Part shown: positions 20,366 to 28,350 of the stretch, in pieces
How the letters are laid out: each line of letters begins with the position of its first letter
Numbering within the stretch: position 1 is the first letter of the stretch
Source: an uncultured Alphaproteobacteria bacterium
Lineage (GTDB): Bacteria; Pseudomonadota; Alphaproteobacteria; UBA2966
Reading direction: 5' to 3'
NCBI GenBank assembly: GCA_958295725.1
Contig: OY282368.1
Coordinates: forward strand, 2,502,001-2,566,000
Length of the DNA stretch: 64,000 bases
Notes under the pieces: generated by a model
What the model was told of the DNA's origin: nothing
What the model saw: only the letters and a program-made list of their open reading frames with translations
Database searches by the model: none
Translations under genes and position numbers: made by a program

Positions 20366-20425
20366 CCCCGCCTTCGAATCGGCCCCGGAGTCCGGGGCGC
20401 GAACGCCGCCCGGTCGTCGGCGGGG

Positions 20426-23400
20426 TCACGACGCCGGTTCCCGGACGGTCTCCGGGGTTCCGTAGCCGCCGCCCGCAGGGGTCTGGATCACGAAGACATC
20501 GCCCGGCGCCATCTCGATCTCGTCGCACGAATCGAGGTCCACGACGGCGCCGTCGGCGCGCTCCACCCAGGCGCGTCCGCATTCGCCGGGCTCGCCCCCG
20601 GCCATGCCGTAGGGCGGGATCTTGCGGCGGCCGGAAACGATGGCGGCGGTCATCGGCCGGAGAAACCGGATACGGCGCAGGGCTCCGTCGCCGCCCCTCC
20701 GTCGGCCCGCGCCGCCGGATCCCCGGCGCACCTCGAACCGCTCCAGGATGACCGGGTAGCGCCATTCGAGAATCTCTGGATCGGTCAATCGGGTGTTCGT
20801 CATATGGGTATGGACGCACGACGCGCCATCGAAGTCCGGTCCCGCGCCCGCCCCTCCGCAGATGGTCTCGTAGTATTGCCAGCGCCCGTCCCCGAAGGTG
20901 AAGTTGTTCATCGTTCCCTGGGCGGCGGCCATGGTTCCCAGAGCCCCGTAGAGCGCGTCGGTGACCACCTGGCCCGTTTCCACGTTCCCGGCAACCACCG
21001 CGGCCGGATACCGCGGGGCCAGCATCGACCCTTCGGGGACGTCGATCTCGAGAGGCTTCAGGCACCCTCCGTTCAGCGGGATCTCGTCGTCGATCAGGGT
21101 CCGGAACACGTACAGCACCGCCGCCTTCACCACGGCCGTCGGCGCGTTGAAGTTGTTGGGCAGTTGCGGCGACGTACCGGCGAAATCGATCCGCGCCGCG
21201 CGCGATTCGCGGTCGATGGAAATGGCGGCGGATACCTGGCTCCCGTCGTCGAGCGGGTAGGTGAACTCTCCGTCGGAAAGCGTATCGAGGACGCGGCGAA
21301 CCATTTCCTCGGCGTTGTCCTGAACGTGACCCATGTAGGCCTGGACGACGCCGAGGCCGAACTCGTCGACGATGCGGCGGAGTTCCTGGACGCCCTTCTC
21401 GTTGGCGGCGATCTGCGCCCGGAGGTCGGCGAGGTTCCGTTCCACGTTCCGCGACGGCCAAGGTCCGGCGGAGAAGAGCTCGCGCGTCTCCGTCTCCCGG
21501 AACGCGCCGCCATCGACGAGAAGGAAGTTGTCGATCAGCACGCCTTCCTCGTCGATGCCCGTCGAGCGCGGCGGGACCGAGCCGGGCGAGATGCCTCCGA
21601 TCTCGGCGTGATGGGCGCGCGAACCGACGAAGAACAACGGCTCCCCGCCCCCTCGGTCGAATACCGGCGTCATGACCGTGACGTCCGGGAGGTGCGTGCC
21701 GCCGTTGTAGGGCGTGTTCAAGGCGTATACGTCGCCGGTCTTCATCGCGCCCCGACGTTCCCGGACGACCGTGGCGACGCTCTCGCCCATGGCACCCAGG
21801 TGGACCGGAATGTGGGGCGCGTTCGCCACGAGGTCGCCCGCGGGATCGAATACCGCACACGAGAAATCCAGGCGCTCCTTGATGTTGACGGAGTGCGACG
21901 TGTTCTGGAGGACGACGCCCATCTGCTCGGCGATGGACATGAACAGGTTGTTGAATATCTCCAGCATGACCGGATCCACGTCCGCGCCGACGGCGGCGCG
22001 GGCGTCCCGCGGCGCCACCCGCGTGAGGACGAGACCGCCGCACGCGGTCAACGAGGCCCGCCAGCCGGGCTCGACGACGTTGGCGCCGTGGGGCTCGATG
22101 ACGATCGCGGGGCCGGTAAGCCGGTCTCCCGGGCGCATCCCCTCGCGGTCGACGATGGGCGCCTCGTGCCGTCGGCCCTCCGTGAACATCATCGCCGTCT
22201 CCAGCCGCGGAATCTCGTCGTCCAGTCGGCCGGAGAGGTCGTCGGGAATCACGGGATCGACGATGTCGGCCCCGCCGCCGGTCGCCTCGACGATCGCCGC
22301 CTCGACGATGAGCCGCCGGTCGGGCGTGATGAAGCCGTAACGCCGCCCGTGGGCCTCCTCGAAGCGGGAGGCTATCTCCTCGAGGGTGCCCGAATCGACT
22401 TGTAGCGGCGAATCCGTCCCCTCGTAGCGGACGAGCAGACGGCGACGGAACCGGATCTCCGTGTCCGGTTCCAGCTGGCACCGCAGTTCGTCCCGCCCGC
22501 TTTCCTCCAGCTCCGCGAATACCCGCGCGAGGCGGGTGACGGCCGTGTCGTCGAGCGCCCGTTCGATCGCCCGCTCGCGCATCGCCGCGACATCGGCGAG
22601 GCCCATCCCGTAGGCCGACAGGACCCCGGCATGGGGATGAACGAATATCCTGGTCATGGCCAGCGAGTCCGCCACCCGACAGGCATGTTGGCCGCCGGCG
22701 CCGCCGAAGCAGCACAGCGTGTATCGGGAGACGTCGTAGCCGCGCTGGACCGATATTTTCTTGATGGCGTTCGCCATGTTGTCGACGGCGATGGCCAGAT
22801 ACCCCTCGGCGACCTCTTCCGGGGTCCGGGAATTGCCCGTCGCGCGCCGGATCTCGTCGGCGAGGGACAGGAACTTCCGGCGCACGATTTCCTTGTCGAT
22901 CGCGGCGTCGCCATCCGGGCCGAACGCCTTCGGAAAGAACCGCGGATCGAGCTTGCCGACCATGACGTTGCAATCGGTGACGGTCAGCGGCCCGCCGTTC
23001 CGATAGCAGGCGGGGCCCGGGTCGGCGCCCGCCGAGTCGGGCCCGACCCGATACCGGGCGCCGTCGAAATGGAGAATGGAACCGCCGCCGGCGGCGACGG
23101 TGTGGATGCGCATCATGGGGGCCCGCATCCGGACGCCGGCGACCTCGGTCTCGAAGGCGCGTTCGAAAGCGCCGTCGTAGTGCGACACGTCCGTCGACGT
23201 GCCCCCCATGTCGAAACCGATGACACGCTCGAACCCCGCCATGAGCGATGTTCGCACGCCCGCCACGACGCCGCCGGCCGGTCCCGAGAGAACCGCGTCC
23301 TTGCCCCGGAACAGCCTGGCGTCGGTGAGGCCGCCGTTGGATTGCATGAACATGAGGCGGGTCCGGCCGTCCGACTCCCGGAGAACGTCCGCCGCCACGC

Positions 23401-24091
23401 CATCGACGTAGCGCCGGAGGATGGGCGAGAGGTACGCGTCGACCACGGTGGTATCGCCCCGCGGCACGAGTTTCATCAGGGGACTGACCTCGTGGCTGAG
23501 CGAAACCTGGGTGAAACCGACGTCGCGAGCGATGTCGCCGATGGCGCGTTCGTGGTCGGGATAGCGGTAACCGTGGATCAACGCCACCGCGACGGAACGG
23601 AGGCCGTCGGCGAACGCGCGTTCGAGATCCCGCCGCGCCGCGTCACGGTCCAGCGGGACGAGGACGTCGCCGCGCGGACCGATGCGCTCGCGCGCCTCGA
23701 CGACCCGATCGAACAGCATGTCCGGCAGGTCGATGCGCAGCACGAACAGCTTGGGACGGCTCTGGTATCCGATGCGCGGCGCGTCGGCGAACCCCTCGGT
23801 GGCGACGAAAAGCGTCGGCTCGCCCTTGCGCTCCAGGAGGGCGTTGGTGGCGACCGTCGTTCCCATCTTGACCGCGGCGATGTCGGCGGCCGGAAGCGGC
23901 GCGTCGGGCTCCAGCCGCAGCACGTCGCGGATGCCCTGAAGGGCGGCGTCCCCGTACCGGTCGGGATTTTCGGAGAGCAGCTTGCGCGTGACGATGCCGC
24001 CGTCCGGACGACGGGCGACGATATCGGTAAAGGTCCCGCCCCGGTCGATCCAGAACTGCCAGCCTCCGGATCCTTCGCTCGCGTCGGTCAT
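20426..24091 (-). CDS. 5-oxoprolinase / hydantoinase, fused A and B subunits
   Basis: A 1221-residue cytoplasmic enzyme of the ATP-dependent 5-oxoprolinase (OplAH) family, which opens 5-oxoproline or related cyclic amides. The N-terminal half is HyuA-like: FWIDRGGTFTDIVARRPDGG near 13, KMGTTVATNALLERKG near 75, and GFDMGGTSTDVSHYDG near 290 (ATPase-fold motifs). The C-terminal half (about 680-1210) is HyuB-like, with EIFNNLFMSIAEQMGVVLQN and the Gly-rich SGGAGRRRGGDGALR. Single-chain fusion at this size is normal for OplAH. The natural substrate could be another lactam. It converges with the pterin dehydratase gene, with 60 bases between the two stops. Confidence 0.92.
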   Translation of the reverse strand: MTDASEGSGGWQFWIDRGGTFTDIVARRPDGGIVTRKLLSENPDRYGDAALQGIRDVLRLEPDAPLPAADIAAVKMGTTVATNALLERKGEPTLFVATEGFADAPRIGYQSRPKLFVLRIDLPDMLFDRVVEARERIGPRGDVLVPLDRDAARRDLERAFADGLRSVAVALIHGYRYPDHERAIGDIARDVGFTQVSLSHEVSPLMKLVPRGDTTVVDAYLSPILRRYVDGVAADVLRESDGRTRLMFMQSNGGLTDARLFRGKDAVLSGPAGGVVAGVRTSLMAGFERVIGFDMGGTSTDVSHYDGAFERAFETEVAGVRMRAPMMRIHTVAAGGGSILHFDGARYRVGPDSAGADPGPACYRNGGPLTVTDCNVMVGKLDPRFFPKAFGPDGDAAIDKEIVRRKFLSLADEIRRATGNSRTPEEVAEGYLAIAVDNMANAIKKISVQRGYDVSRYTLCCFGGAGGQHACRVADSLAMTRIFVHPHAGVLSAYGMGLADVAAMRERAIERALDDTAVTRLARVFAELEESGRDELRCQLEPDTEIRFRRRLLVRYEGTDSPLQVDSGTLEEIASRFEEAHGRRYGFITPDRRLIVEAAIVEATGGGADIVDPVIPDDLSGRLDDEIPRLETAMMFTEGRRHEAPIVDREGMRPGDRLTGPAIVIEPHGANVVEPGWRASLTACGGLVLTRVAPRDARAAVGADVDPVMLEIFNNLFMSIAEQMGVVLQNTSHSVNIKERLDFSCAVFDPAGDLVANAPHIPVHLGAMGESVATVVRERRGAMKTGDVYALNTPYNGGTHLPDVTVMTPVFDRGGGEPLFFVGSRAHHAEIGGISPGSVPPRSTGIDEEGVLIDNFLLVDGGAFRETETRELFSAGPWPSRNVERNLADLRAQIAANEKGVQELRRIVDEFGLGVVQAYMGHVQDNAEEMVRRVLDTLSDGEFTYPLDDGSQVSAAISIDRESRAARIDFAGTSPQLPNNFNAPTAVVKAAVLYVFRTLIDDEIPLNGGCLKPLEIDVPEGSMLAPRYPAAVVAGNVETGQVVTDALYGALGTMAAAQGTMNNFTFGDGRWQYYETICGGAGAGPDFDGASCVHTHMTNTRLTDPEILEWRYPVILERFEVRRGSGGAGRRRGGDGALRRIRFLRPMTAAIVSGRRKIPPYGMAGGEPGECGRAWVERADGAVVDLDSCDEIEMAPGDVFVIQTPAGGGYGTPETVREPAS

Positions 24092-24121
24092 GGCGCGACG
24101 CCGGACGACACGGACCGGCGG

Positions 24122-24880
24122 CTACAGGAACACCGTGCCGCCGTCGACCATGACGGTCTGGCCCGTGACGAATCTGGAATCGTCGCTCGCCAGCCAGACG
24201 ACGGTGCCCGTGAGGTCGTCGGGCTCGAGGTTCCGTTGCAGCGTCTGGGATTTCGCGATGACCTCCTTGGCCCGTTCGGCCTTGTCGCCGAAGAAGCTCT
24301 CGGTCGCCTCGGTGAGCACGGCGGACGGCGCCACCGCGTTAACGCGGATCCAGTCGCGGCCCAGCTCGCGGGCGATGACCCGCGTCATGCCGACCACGGC
24401 GCCCTTGGACGCCGCGTAATCGACGGCGTAAGGCGTGCCGTAGACGAAGGCGAGCGTCGAGATGTTGACGATGCTGCCCCCTCCCGCCTCGCGCATCGGA
24501 CCGACCGCGGCCTTGCAGCACTGCCAGACGCCCTTGACGTTGACGTTCATCACGCGATCCCATTGATCCTCTTCGAGGTTCTCGAACCTGCCGGTGACGA
24601 TATCGCCGTAGAGGGCGGCGTTGTTGACGAGGACGTCGAGCTTCCCGAATTCCTTGACGGCGAGCCCGGCGATCGCGTCGCAACTCGCCATGTCCGTCAC
24701 GTCGTGCGGAGCGCCGACGACCCTGCCTCCGGCTTCCCGGACGAGATCCACGGTTTCCGAGGTGTCGCGGATGTCGCCCACGACCACGGAGGCTCCTTCC
24801 GCCGCGAACCGCCGCGCGTAGGCCTGGCCGATGCCGCGCGCGGCGCCCGTGATGATCGCGACCTTGCCGTCGAGTTGCAT
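24122..24880 (-). CDS. SDR family NAD(P)-dependent oxidoreductase
   Basis: A 252-residue classical short-chain dehydrogenase. The nucleotide-binding motif TGAARGIG is at 11-18, NNAA near 87, the catalytic Ser in NISTLAFVYG, and Tyr-x-x-x-Lys in YAASK near 156. The C-terminal TGQTVMVDGGTV is typical. I start at ATG 24880 (MQLDGKVAIITG). The frame stays open to 25519 only because it runs through a stop-free minisatellite and is not part of the protein. It is the downstream gene of a pair with the 5-oxoprolinase? No: it lies upstream of it by 30 bases on the same strand, so the two are probably co-transcribed. Substrate unknown. Confidence 0.92.
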   Translation of the reverse strand: MQLDGKVAIITGAARGIGQAYARRFAAEGASVVVGDIRDTSETVDLVREAGGRVVGAPHDVTDMASCDAIAGLAVKEFGKLDVLVNNAALYGDIVTGRFENLEEDQWDRVMNVNVKGVWQCCKAAVGPMREAGGGSIVNISTLAFVYGTPYAVDYAASKGAVVGMTRVIARELGRDWIRVNAVAPSAVLTEATESFFGDKAERAKEVIAKSQTLQRNLEPDDLTGTVVWLASDDSRFVTGQTVMVDGGTVFL

Positions 24881-24973
24881 TCCGTCGTCTCCCGTGAGCG
24901 AAGCCGGGCGATGGCCGACGCCGATCCTATGAACGGCCTCCCGGCCGGTCAACGCGGCCTGGCGCGACGCGAC

Positions 24974-25460
24974 GATCCGCACAATCCGCACACCCTCCGG
25001 GGGCCAAGCGCGGCGTGGCGATCCGCACAATCCGCACACCCTTCGGGGCCAAGCGCGGCGTGGTGATCCGCACAATCCGCACACCCTCCGGGGCCAAGCG
25101 CGGCGCGGCGATCCGCACAATCCGCACACCCTTCGGGGCCAAGCGTGACGCGTCGATCCGCACAATCCGCACACCCTCCGGGGGCCAAGCGCGGCGTGGT
25201 GATCCGCACAATCCGCACACCCTCCGGGGGCCAAGCGCGACGCGACGATCCGCACAATCCGCACACCCTCCGGGGCCAAGCGCGGCGCGGCGGTCCGCAC
25301 AATCCGCACACCCTCCGGGGGCCAGGCGCGGCGCGGCGGTCCGCACAATCCGCACACCCTCCGGGGGCCAAGCGCGGCGCGGCGGTCCGCACAATCCGCA
25401 CACCCTCCGGGGGCTAGGCACGGCACGGCGACCCGCACAATCCGCACACCCTCGGCCCCC
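24974..25460. repeat. Minisatellite: 11 copies of a 45/46-bp unit
   Basis: Units start at 24974, 25020, 25065, 25110, 25155, 25201, 25247, 25292, 25338, 25384 and 25430. Each begins GATCCGCACAATCCGCACAC (or GGTCC/GACCC variants), then CCTCCGGGG, then a variable Gly/Arg-codon-rich tail near GCGCGGCG. Unit lengths alternate between 45 and 46 because of a run of 4 or 5 G. There are no unique spacers, so it is not a CRISPR array. It lies 94 bp upstream of the SDR gene and no gene is supported inside it. Confidence 0.95.
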
Positions 25461-25551
25461 ACGGGACGTTTCGATCCGAACCACAATATGTTGTGCTTCG
25501 ACGCGACGAATATCAACATATAGTTAATATCGTGATCCCTTCCCCTTCCGA

Positions 25552-25574
25552 CCGCCCCCCTATCAGGGGGGCGG
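25552..25574. terminator. Perfect 10-bp hairpin in the intergenic region
   Basis: CCGCCCCCCT, a 3-base loop ATC, and AGGGGGGCGG form a perfect stem. There is no clear U-tract on either side, so it may be a weak terminator, a recombination site or a structural element rather than a classical intrinsic terminator. The surrounding stretch 25461-25729 is otherwise without a gene; 25490-25535 is AT-rich with repeated ATAT and CAACATAT motifs. Confidence 0.45.
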
Positions 25575-25729
25575 AGTGCAAATTGCTGCCCCGTCAGGAG
25601 GGGAGGAGCGGCGAACGGGACATCGGGAAGTCATGCAGGTCTTGGCGCGGCGTATGGCAAGCGGACATTCCTAGGGTAGTATAAGGTAGGAATCGACCCA
25701 GGCTGCGGTACCTTGATGGGAGGAAATCG

Positions 25730-25939
25730 ATGAGAATTGTAATGGCCTTGCTGGTCGTGGCGGCATTGGGCGCTTGCCAACAACCCGACAGGGAAGCCCG
25801 GTTGGCGAACGCTTGGCTGTTAGGTCCGATGTGCGCGCCCGACGGCTCGATCGTGTGGGTCGAGTTCGCGAATTCGACGGGGGACTTCGACGATATCGGG
25901 ACCAGCGATGAGAACTGTCTCTGGTACGAGAAGAAGTAG
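25730..25939 (+). CDS. Small lipoprotein of unknown function
   Basis: A 69-residue protein. MRIVMALLVVAALGAC is a lipoprotein signal with lipobox LGAC (Cys16 would be the mature N-terminus). A strong ribosome site GGGAGGAAATCG precedes the ATG. The mature part is about 54 residues, with two further Cys (PMCAPDG and ENCLWYEKK) that might form a disulfide, and it is moderately acidic. I do not recognise the family. It is monocistronic, 134 bp before the DjlA-like gene. Confidence 0.75.
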   Translation: MRIVMALLVVAALGACQQPDREARLANAWLLGPMCAPDGSIVWVEFANSTGDFDDIGTSDENCLWYEKK

Positions 25940-26073
25940 AAAAGGGGCGGACGTCTTCCACGGGCGGCCACCGGCGGCGGTTCCCGAGCGATCCCCGACC
26001 GCGCCCGGGTCCGGGTAGGCGGGACGGGTTCGAAGGGCGTCGTCCCCATCTCTCCTCGCACGGACATTCCCGA

Positions 26074-26811
26074 ATGAGCGTCTGGGGCAAGATCATCGGC
26101 GGCACCGCGGGTTTTGCCATGGGCGGTCCGCTGGGCGCGCTGCTCGGAGGGCTCGCCGGCCACGCGTTCGACAAGATGCGCGGCGCCCAGGCCGAAGCCG
26201 GAGGCGACGGCGACGACGCCAGACAGATCGCCTTCACGATCGGCGTCATCGTCCTCGGCGCCAAGATGGCGAAGGCGGACGGGGTCGTCACCCGCGACGA
26301 AGTCCAGGCGTTCCGCGAGGTGTTCCACGTTCCCGCCCACGAGGCCAAGAACGTGGCTCGGGTCTTCGACCTGGCCAAGAAGGATTCACGAGGGTTCGAA
26401 CCTTACGCGAAGCAGTTGGCGGGAATGTTCAAGGACAATCCCGCGGTGCTCGAGGACTTGCTGGACGGCTTGTTCCATATCGCCAAGGCAGACGATTTCT
26501 ACCACCCCGCGGAAAACGAGTTTCTCGGACGCGTCGCGGCCATATTCGGTTTCAGCGAGGCGGAGTTCAACCGTATCCGGGCGGGTCACGTGGGTTCGGA
26601 CGACTCCGACCCCTACGCCATTCTCGGCCTGGACCGGGAGGCGTCCGACGACGAGCTCAAGAGCCGCTATCGGACGCTCATCCGCGAGCACCATCCCGAC
26701 ACCCTGATCGCGCAGGGCGTGCCGCAGGAGTTCGTGGACGTGGCGAACGAGAAGCTGGCGGTCATCAACGACGCCTACGACCGGGTCGCGAAGCAGCGCG
26801 GGCTGACCTGA
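26074..26811 (+). CDS. DjlA-like TerB/J-domain co-chaperone
   Basis: A 245-residue protein. The N-terminus is a Gly-rich hydrophobic segment (GGTAGFAMGGPLGALLGGLA) like the membrane-associating start of DjlA. Residues about 45-165 form a TerB-like helical domain (KMAKADGVVTRDEVQAFREV). The C-terminal 65 residues are a J-domain (DPYAILGLDREASDDELKSR) with the HPD tripeptide (HHPDTL) that activates DnaK. E. coli DjlA has the same order. It is followed by the amidase gene after 58 bases. Confidence 0.92.
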   Translation: MSVWGKIIGGTAGFAMGGPLGALLGGLAGHAFDKMRGAQAEAGGDGDDARQIAFTIGVIVLGAKMAKADGVVTRDEVQAFREVFHVPAHEAKNVARVFDLAKKDSRGFEPYAKQLAGMFKDNPAVLEDLLDGLFHIAKADDFYHPAENEFLGRVAAIFGFSEAEFNRIRAGHVGSDDSDPYAILGLDREASDDELKSRYRTLIREHHPDTLIAQGVPQEFVDVANEKLAVINDAYDRVAKQRGLT

Positions 26812-26869
26812 CACGGCGGCCGACCCCGCTTCCGGCGCCGACGACCGGGCCGACGGACGGAACATCGAC

Positions 26870-27607
26870 GTGGTGCGGACCCTCGCCTCGCCCAACCACG
26901 ACGCGCGCTCCCGAGGCGCCGTCGTCGATACCCTCGTGTTGCACTACACGGGAATGAGGGACCCCGAGTCGGCGCTCGCGCGGCTGACGGACCCCGCGGC
27001 GAAAGTAAGCGCCCACTACGTCGTCGACGAGGACGGCGAGGTCCTGCGACTGGTGCCGGAGGAAAGGCGCGCTTGGCACGCGGGCGTGTCCTTCTGGCGG
27101 GGCCACGCCGACATCAACGGCCGGTCGATCGGGATCGAGCTCGTCAATCCGGGCCACGAATTCGGATACCGGCCGTTTCCCGCGCGGCAGATGAGAGCGT
27201 TTTTCGAACTGGCCGCCGGAATACTGGCGCGCCACCCCATACCTCCGGAACGGGTTCTCGGACACTCCGACGTGGCGCCGTCGCGTCGTCGCGATCCCGG
27301 GGAGCTGTTCGACTGGCGAGGCGCGGCCGCCGAGGGTATCGGGACCTGGCCCGACTCGTTCTCGTCGCCTCCGTCGCCGCGGCGGGAGAGCGGTGTCCGC
27401 CTGGCGCGGGATGGCGTCGGGGAGCGGGTTCGATCCGTCCAGTCCCGCCTGGCCCGGATCGGATACGGGATCGCGCCGACCGGACGGTTCGACGCCACGA
27501 CCGAGGATGTCGTCGTCGCGTTTCAGCGGCACTTCCGCCCGGAGTGCGTCGACGGCGTCGTCGATGCGGAAACGAACCGTCGCCTGGACATTCTGGCGGA
27601 CGGGTGA
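26870..27607 (+). CDS. N-acetylmuramoyl-L-alanine amidase (AmpD type) with peptidoglycan-binding domain
   Basis: A 245-residue zinc amidase that cuts the muramic acid-peptide bond. The Amidase_2 domain (about 5-150) shows zinc ligands His in LVLHYTGM, His in LGHSDVAP and Asp in RRRDPGELF, plus the catalytic Glu in IGIELVNPG. Residues about 180-242 form a PG_binding_1 domain (VRSVQSRLARIGYGI). The domain pair matches the AmiD class more than cytoplasmic AmpD, but no signal peptide is evident. The start is GTG at 26870. Confidence 0.9.
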   Translation: MVRTLASPNHDARSRGAVVDTLVLHYTGMRDPESALARLTDPAAKVSAHYVVDEDGEVLRLVPEERRAWHAGVSFWRGHADINGRSIGIELVNPGHEFGYRPFPARQMRAFFELAAGILARHPIPPERVLGHSDVAPSRRRDPGELFDWRGAAAEGIGTWPDSFSSPPSPRRESGVRLARDGVGERVRSVQSRLARIGYGIAPTGRFDATTEDVVVAFQRHFRPECVDGVVDAETNRRLDILADG

Positions 27608-27715
27608 CACCAGACATCATGGATCGACCTGCCCCGGCCTCGAGTATCGCGGGTTGCGCTCGGGGTCGAACTCACCGTCTTCGAGTTGCAGGATAGGGGG
27701 GGAATGCGCTGCCCG

Positions 27716-28312
27716 TTACGAGGCCAGGGCGGCGTCGACGCGGCGGCGGAGCTCCGGCAGAAGATCGGTCTCGAACCAGGGATTCCGGCGCACCCAGGCC
27801 GTCGTCCGCCAGCTCGGGTGCGGCGTCGGCAGGTATCGGGGAAGGAACTCCCGCCAGCGCGCGACGGTCCTGGTCACGGTGCGGTCGCGGCGCGGCCCGA
27901 GGTAGTACGCCTGGGCATAGCCGCCGACCAGCAGGATCAGCGCCACCCGATCGAGAGCGGACAGGATCTTCGGGTGCCATTCGGGCGCGCACTCGGGACG
28001 GGGCGGCCTGTCGCCCCCGTTCGCGTCGCGCCCCGGATAGCAGAGGCCCATCGGCACGATGGCGACTTGACGGTCGTCGTAGAAAGTCTCGCGATCCATG
28101 GCGAGCCAGCGGCGAAGGCGGTCGCCCGAGCGGTCGTTCCAGGGTATGCCGCTCTCGTGGACCTTGGTCCCCGGTGCCTGGCCCACGATGAGCAGGCGGG
28201 CCGACCGCCGGGCCCGGAGCACCGGGCGGGGGCCGAGCGGCAGGTATTTCTCGCAGATCCGGCAGCCCCGGGCCCGCGCCAACAGCCGGTCGAAGCCGTC
28301 CTGGTCCGTCAC
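27716..28312 (-). CDS. Uracil-DNA glycosylase family protein
   Basis: A 198-residue protein of the UDG superfamily (family 4-like). Motif 1 is LLIVGQAPGTKVHESGIPWN and motif 3 is TPHPSW. An N-terminal CRIC pair could hold part of an iron-sulfur cluster, with another Cys in GLCYPGR. This compact alphaproteobacterial group is not characterised biochemically as far as I know, so uracil excision is inferred. The start is GTG 28312; the frame upstream is a shadow of ppdK. It begins 38 bases after the ppdK stop. Confidence 0.82.
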   Translation of the reverse strand: MTDQDGFDRLLARARGCRICEKYLPLGPRPVLRARRSARLLIVGQAPGTKVHESGIPWNDRSGDRLRRWLAMDRETFYDDRQVAIVPMGLCYPGRDANGGDRPPRPECAPEWHPKILSALDRVALILLVGGYAQAYYLGPRRDRTVTRTVARWREFLPRYLPTPHPSWRTTAWVRRNPWFETDLLPELRRRVDAALAS

Positions 28313-28350
28313 ACCCGCCCCTGGCCGCGACGTCGGCGCCGGCGTCGCCG

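Noticed and set aside
24974-25460. CRISPR array
   Set aside because: The units are continuous 45/46-bp tandem repeats. There are no unique spacers between repeats and no cas genes nearby.
24122-25519. A 465-residue SDR with a repetitive Cys-Ala-Asp N-terminal domain
   Set aside because: The extension exists because the GC-rich minisatellite has no stops in any frame. Unit length varies between 45 and 46, so the peptide changes frame from copy to copy, and the normal SDR start at 24880 fits the family.
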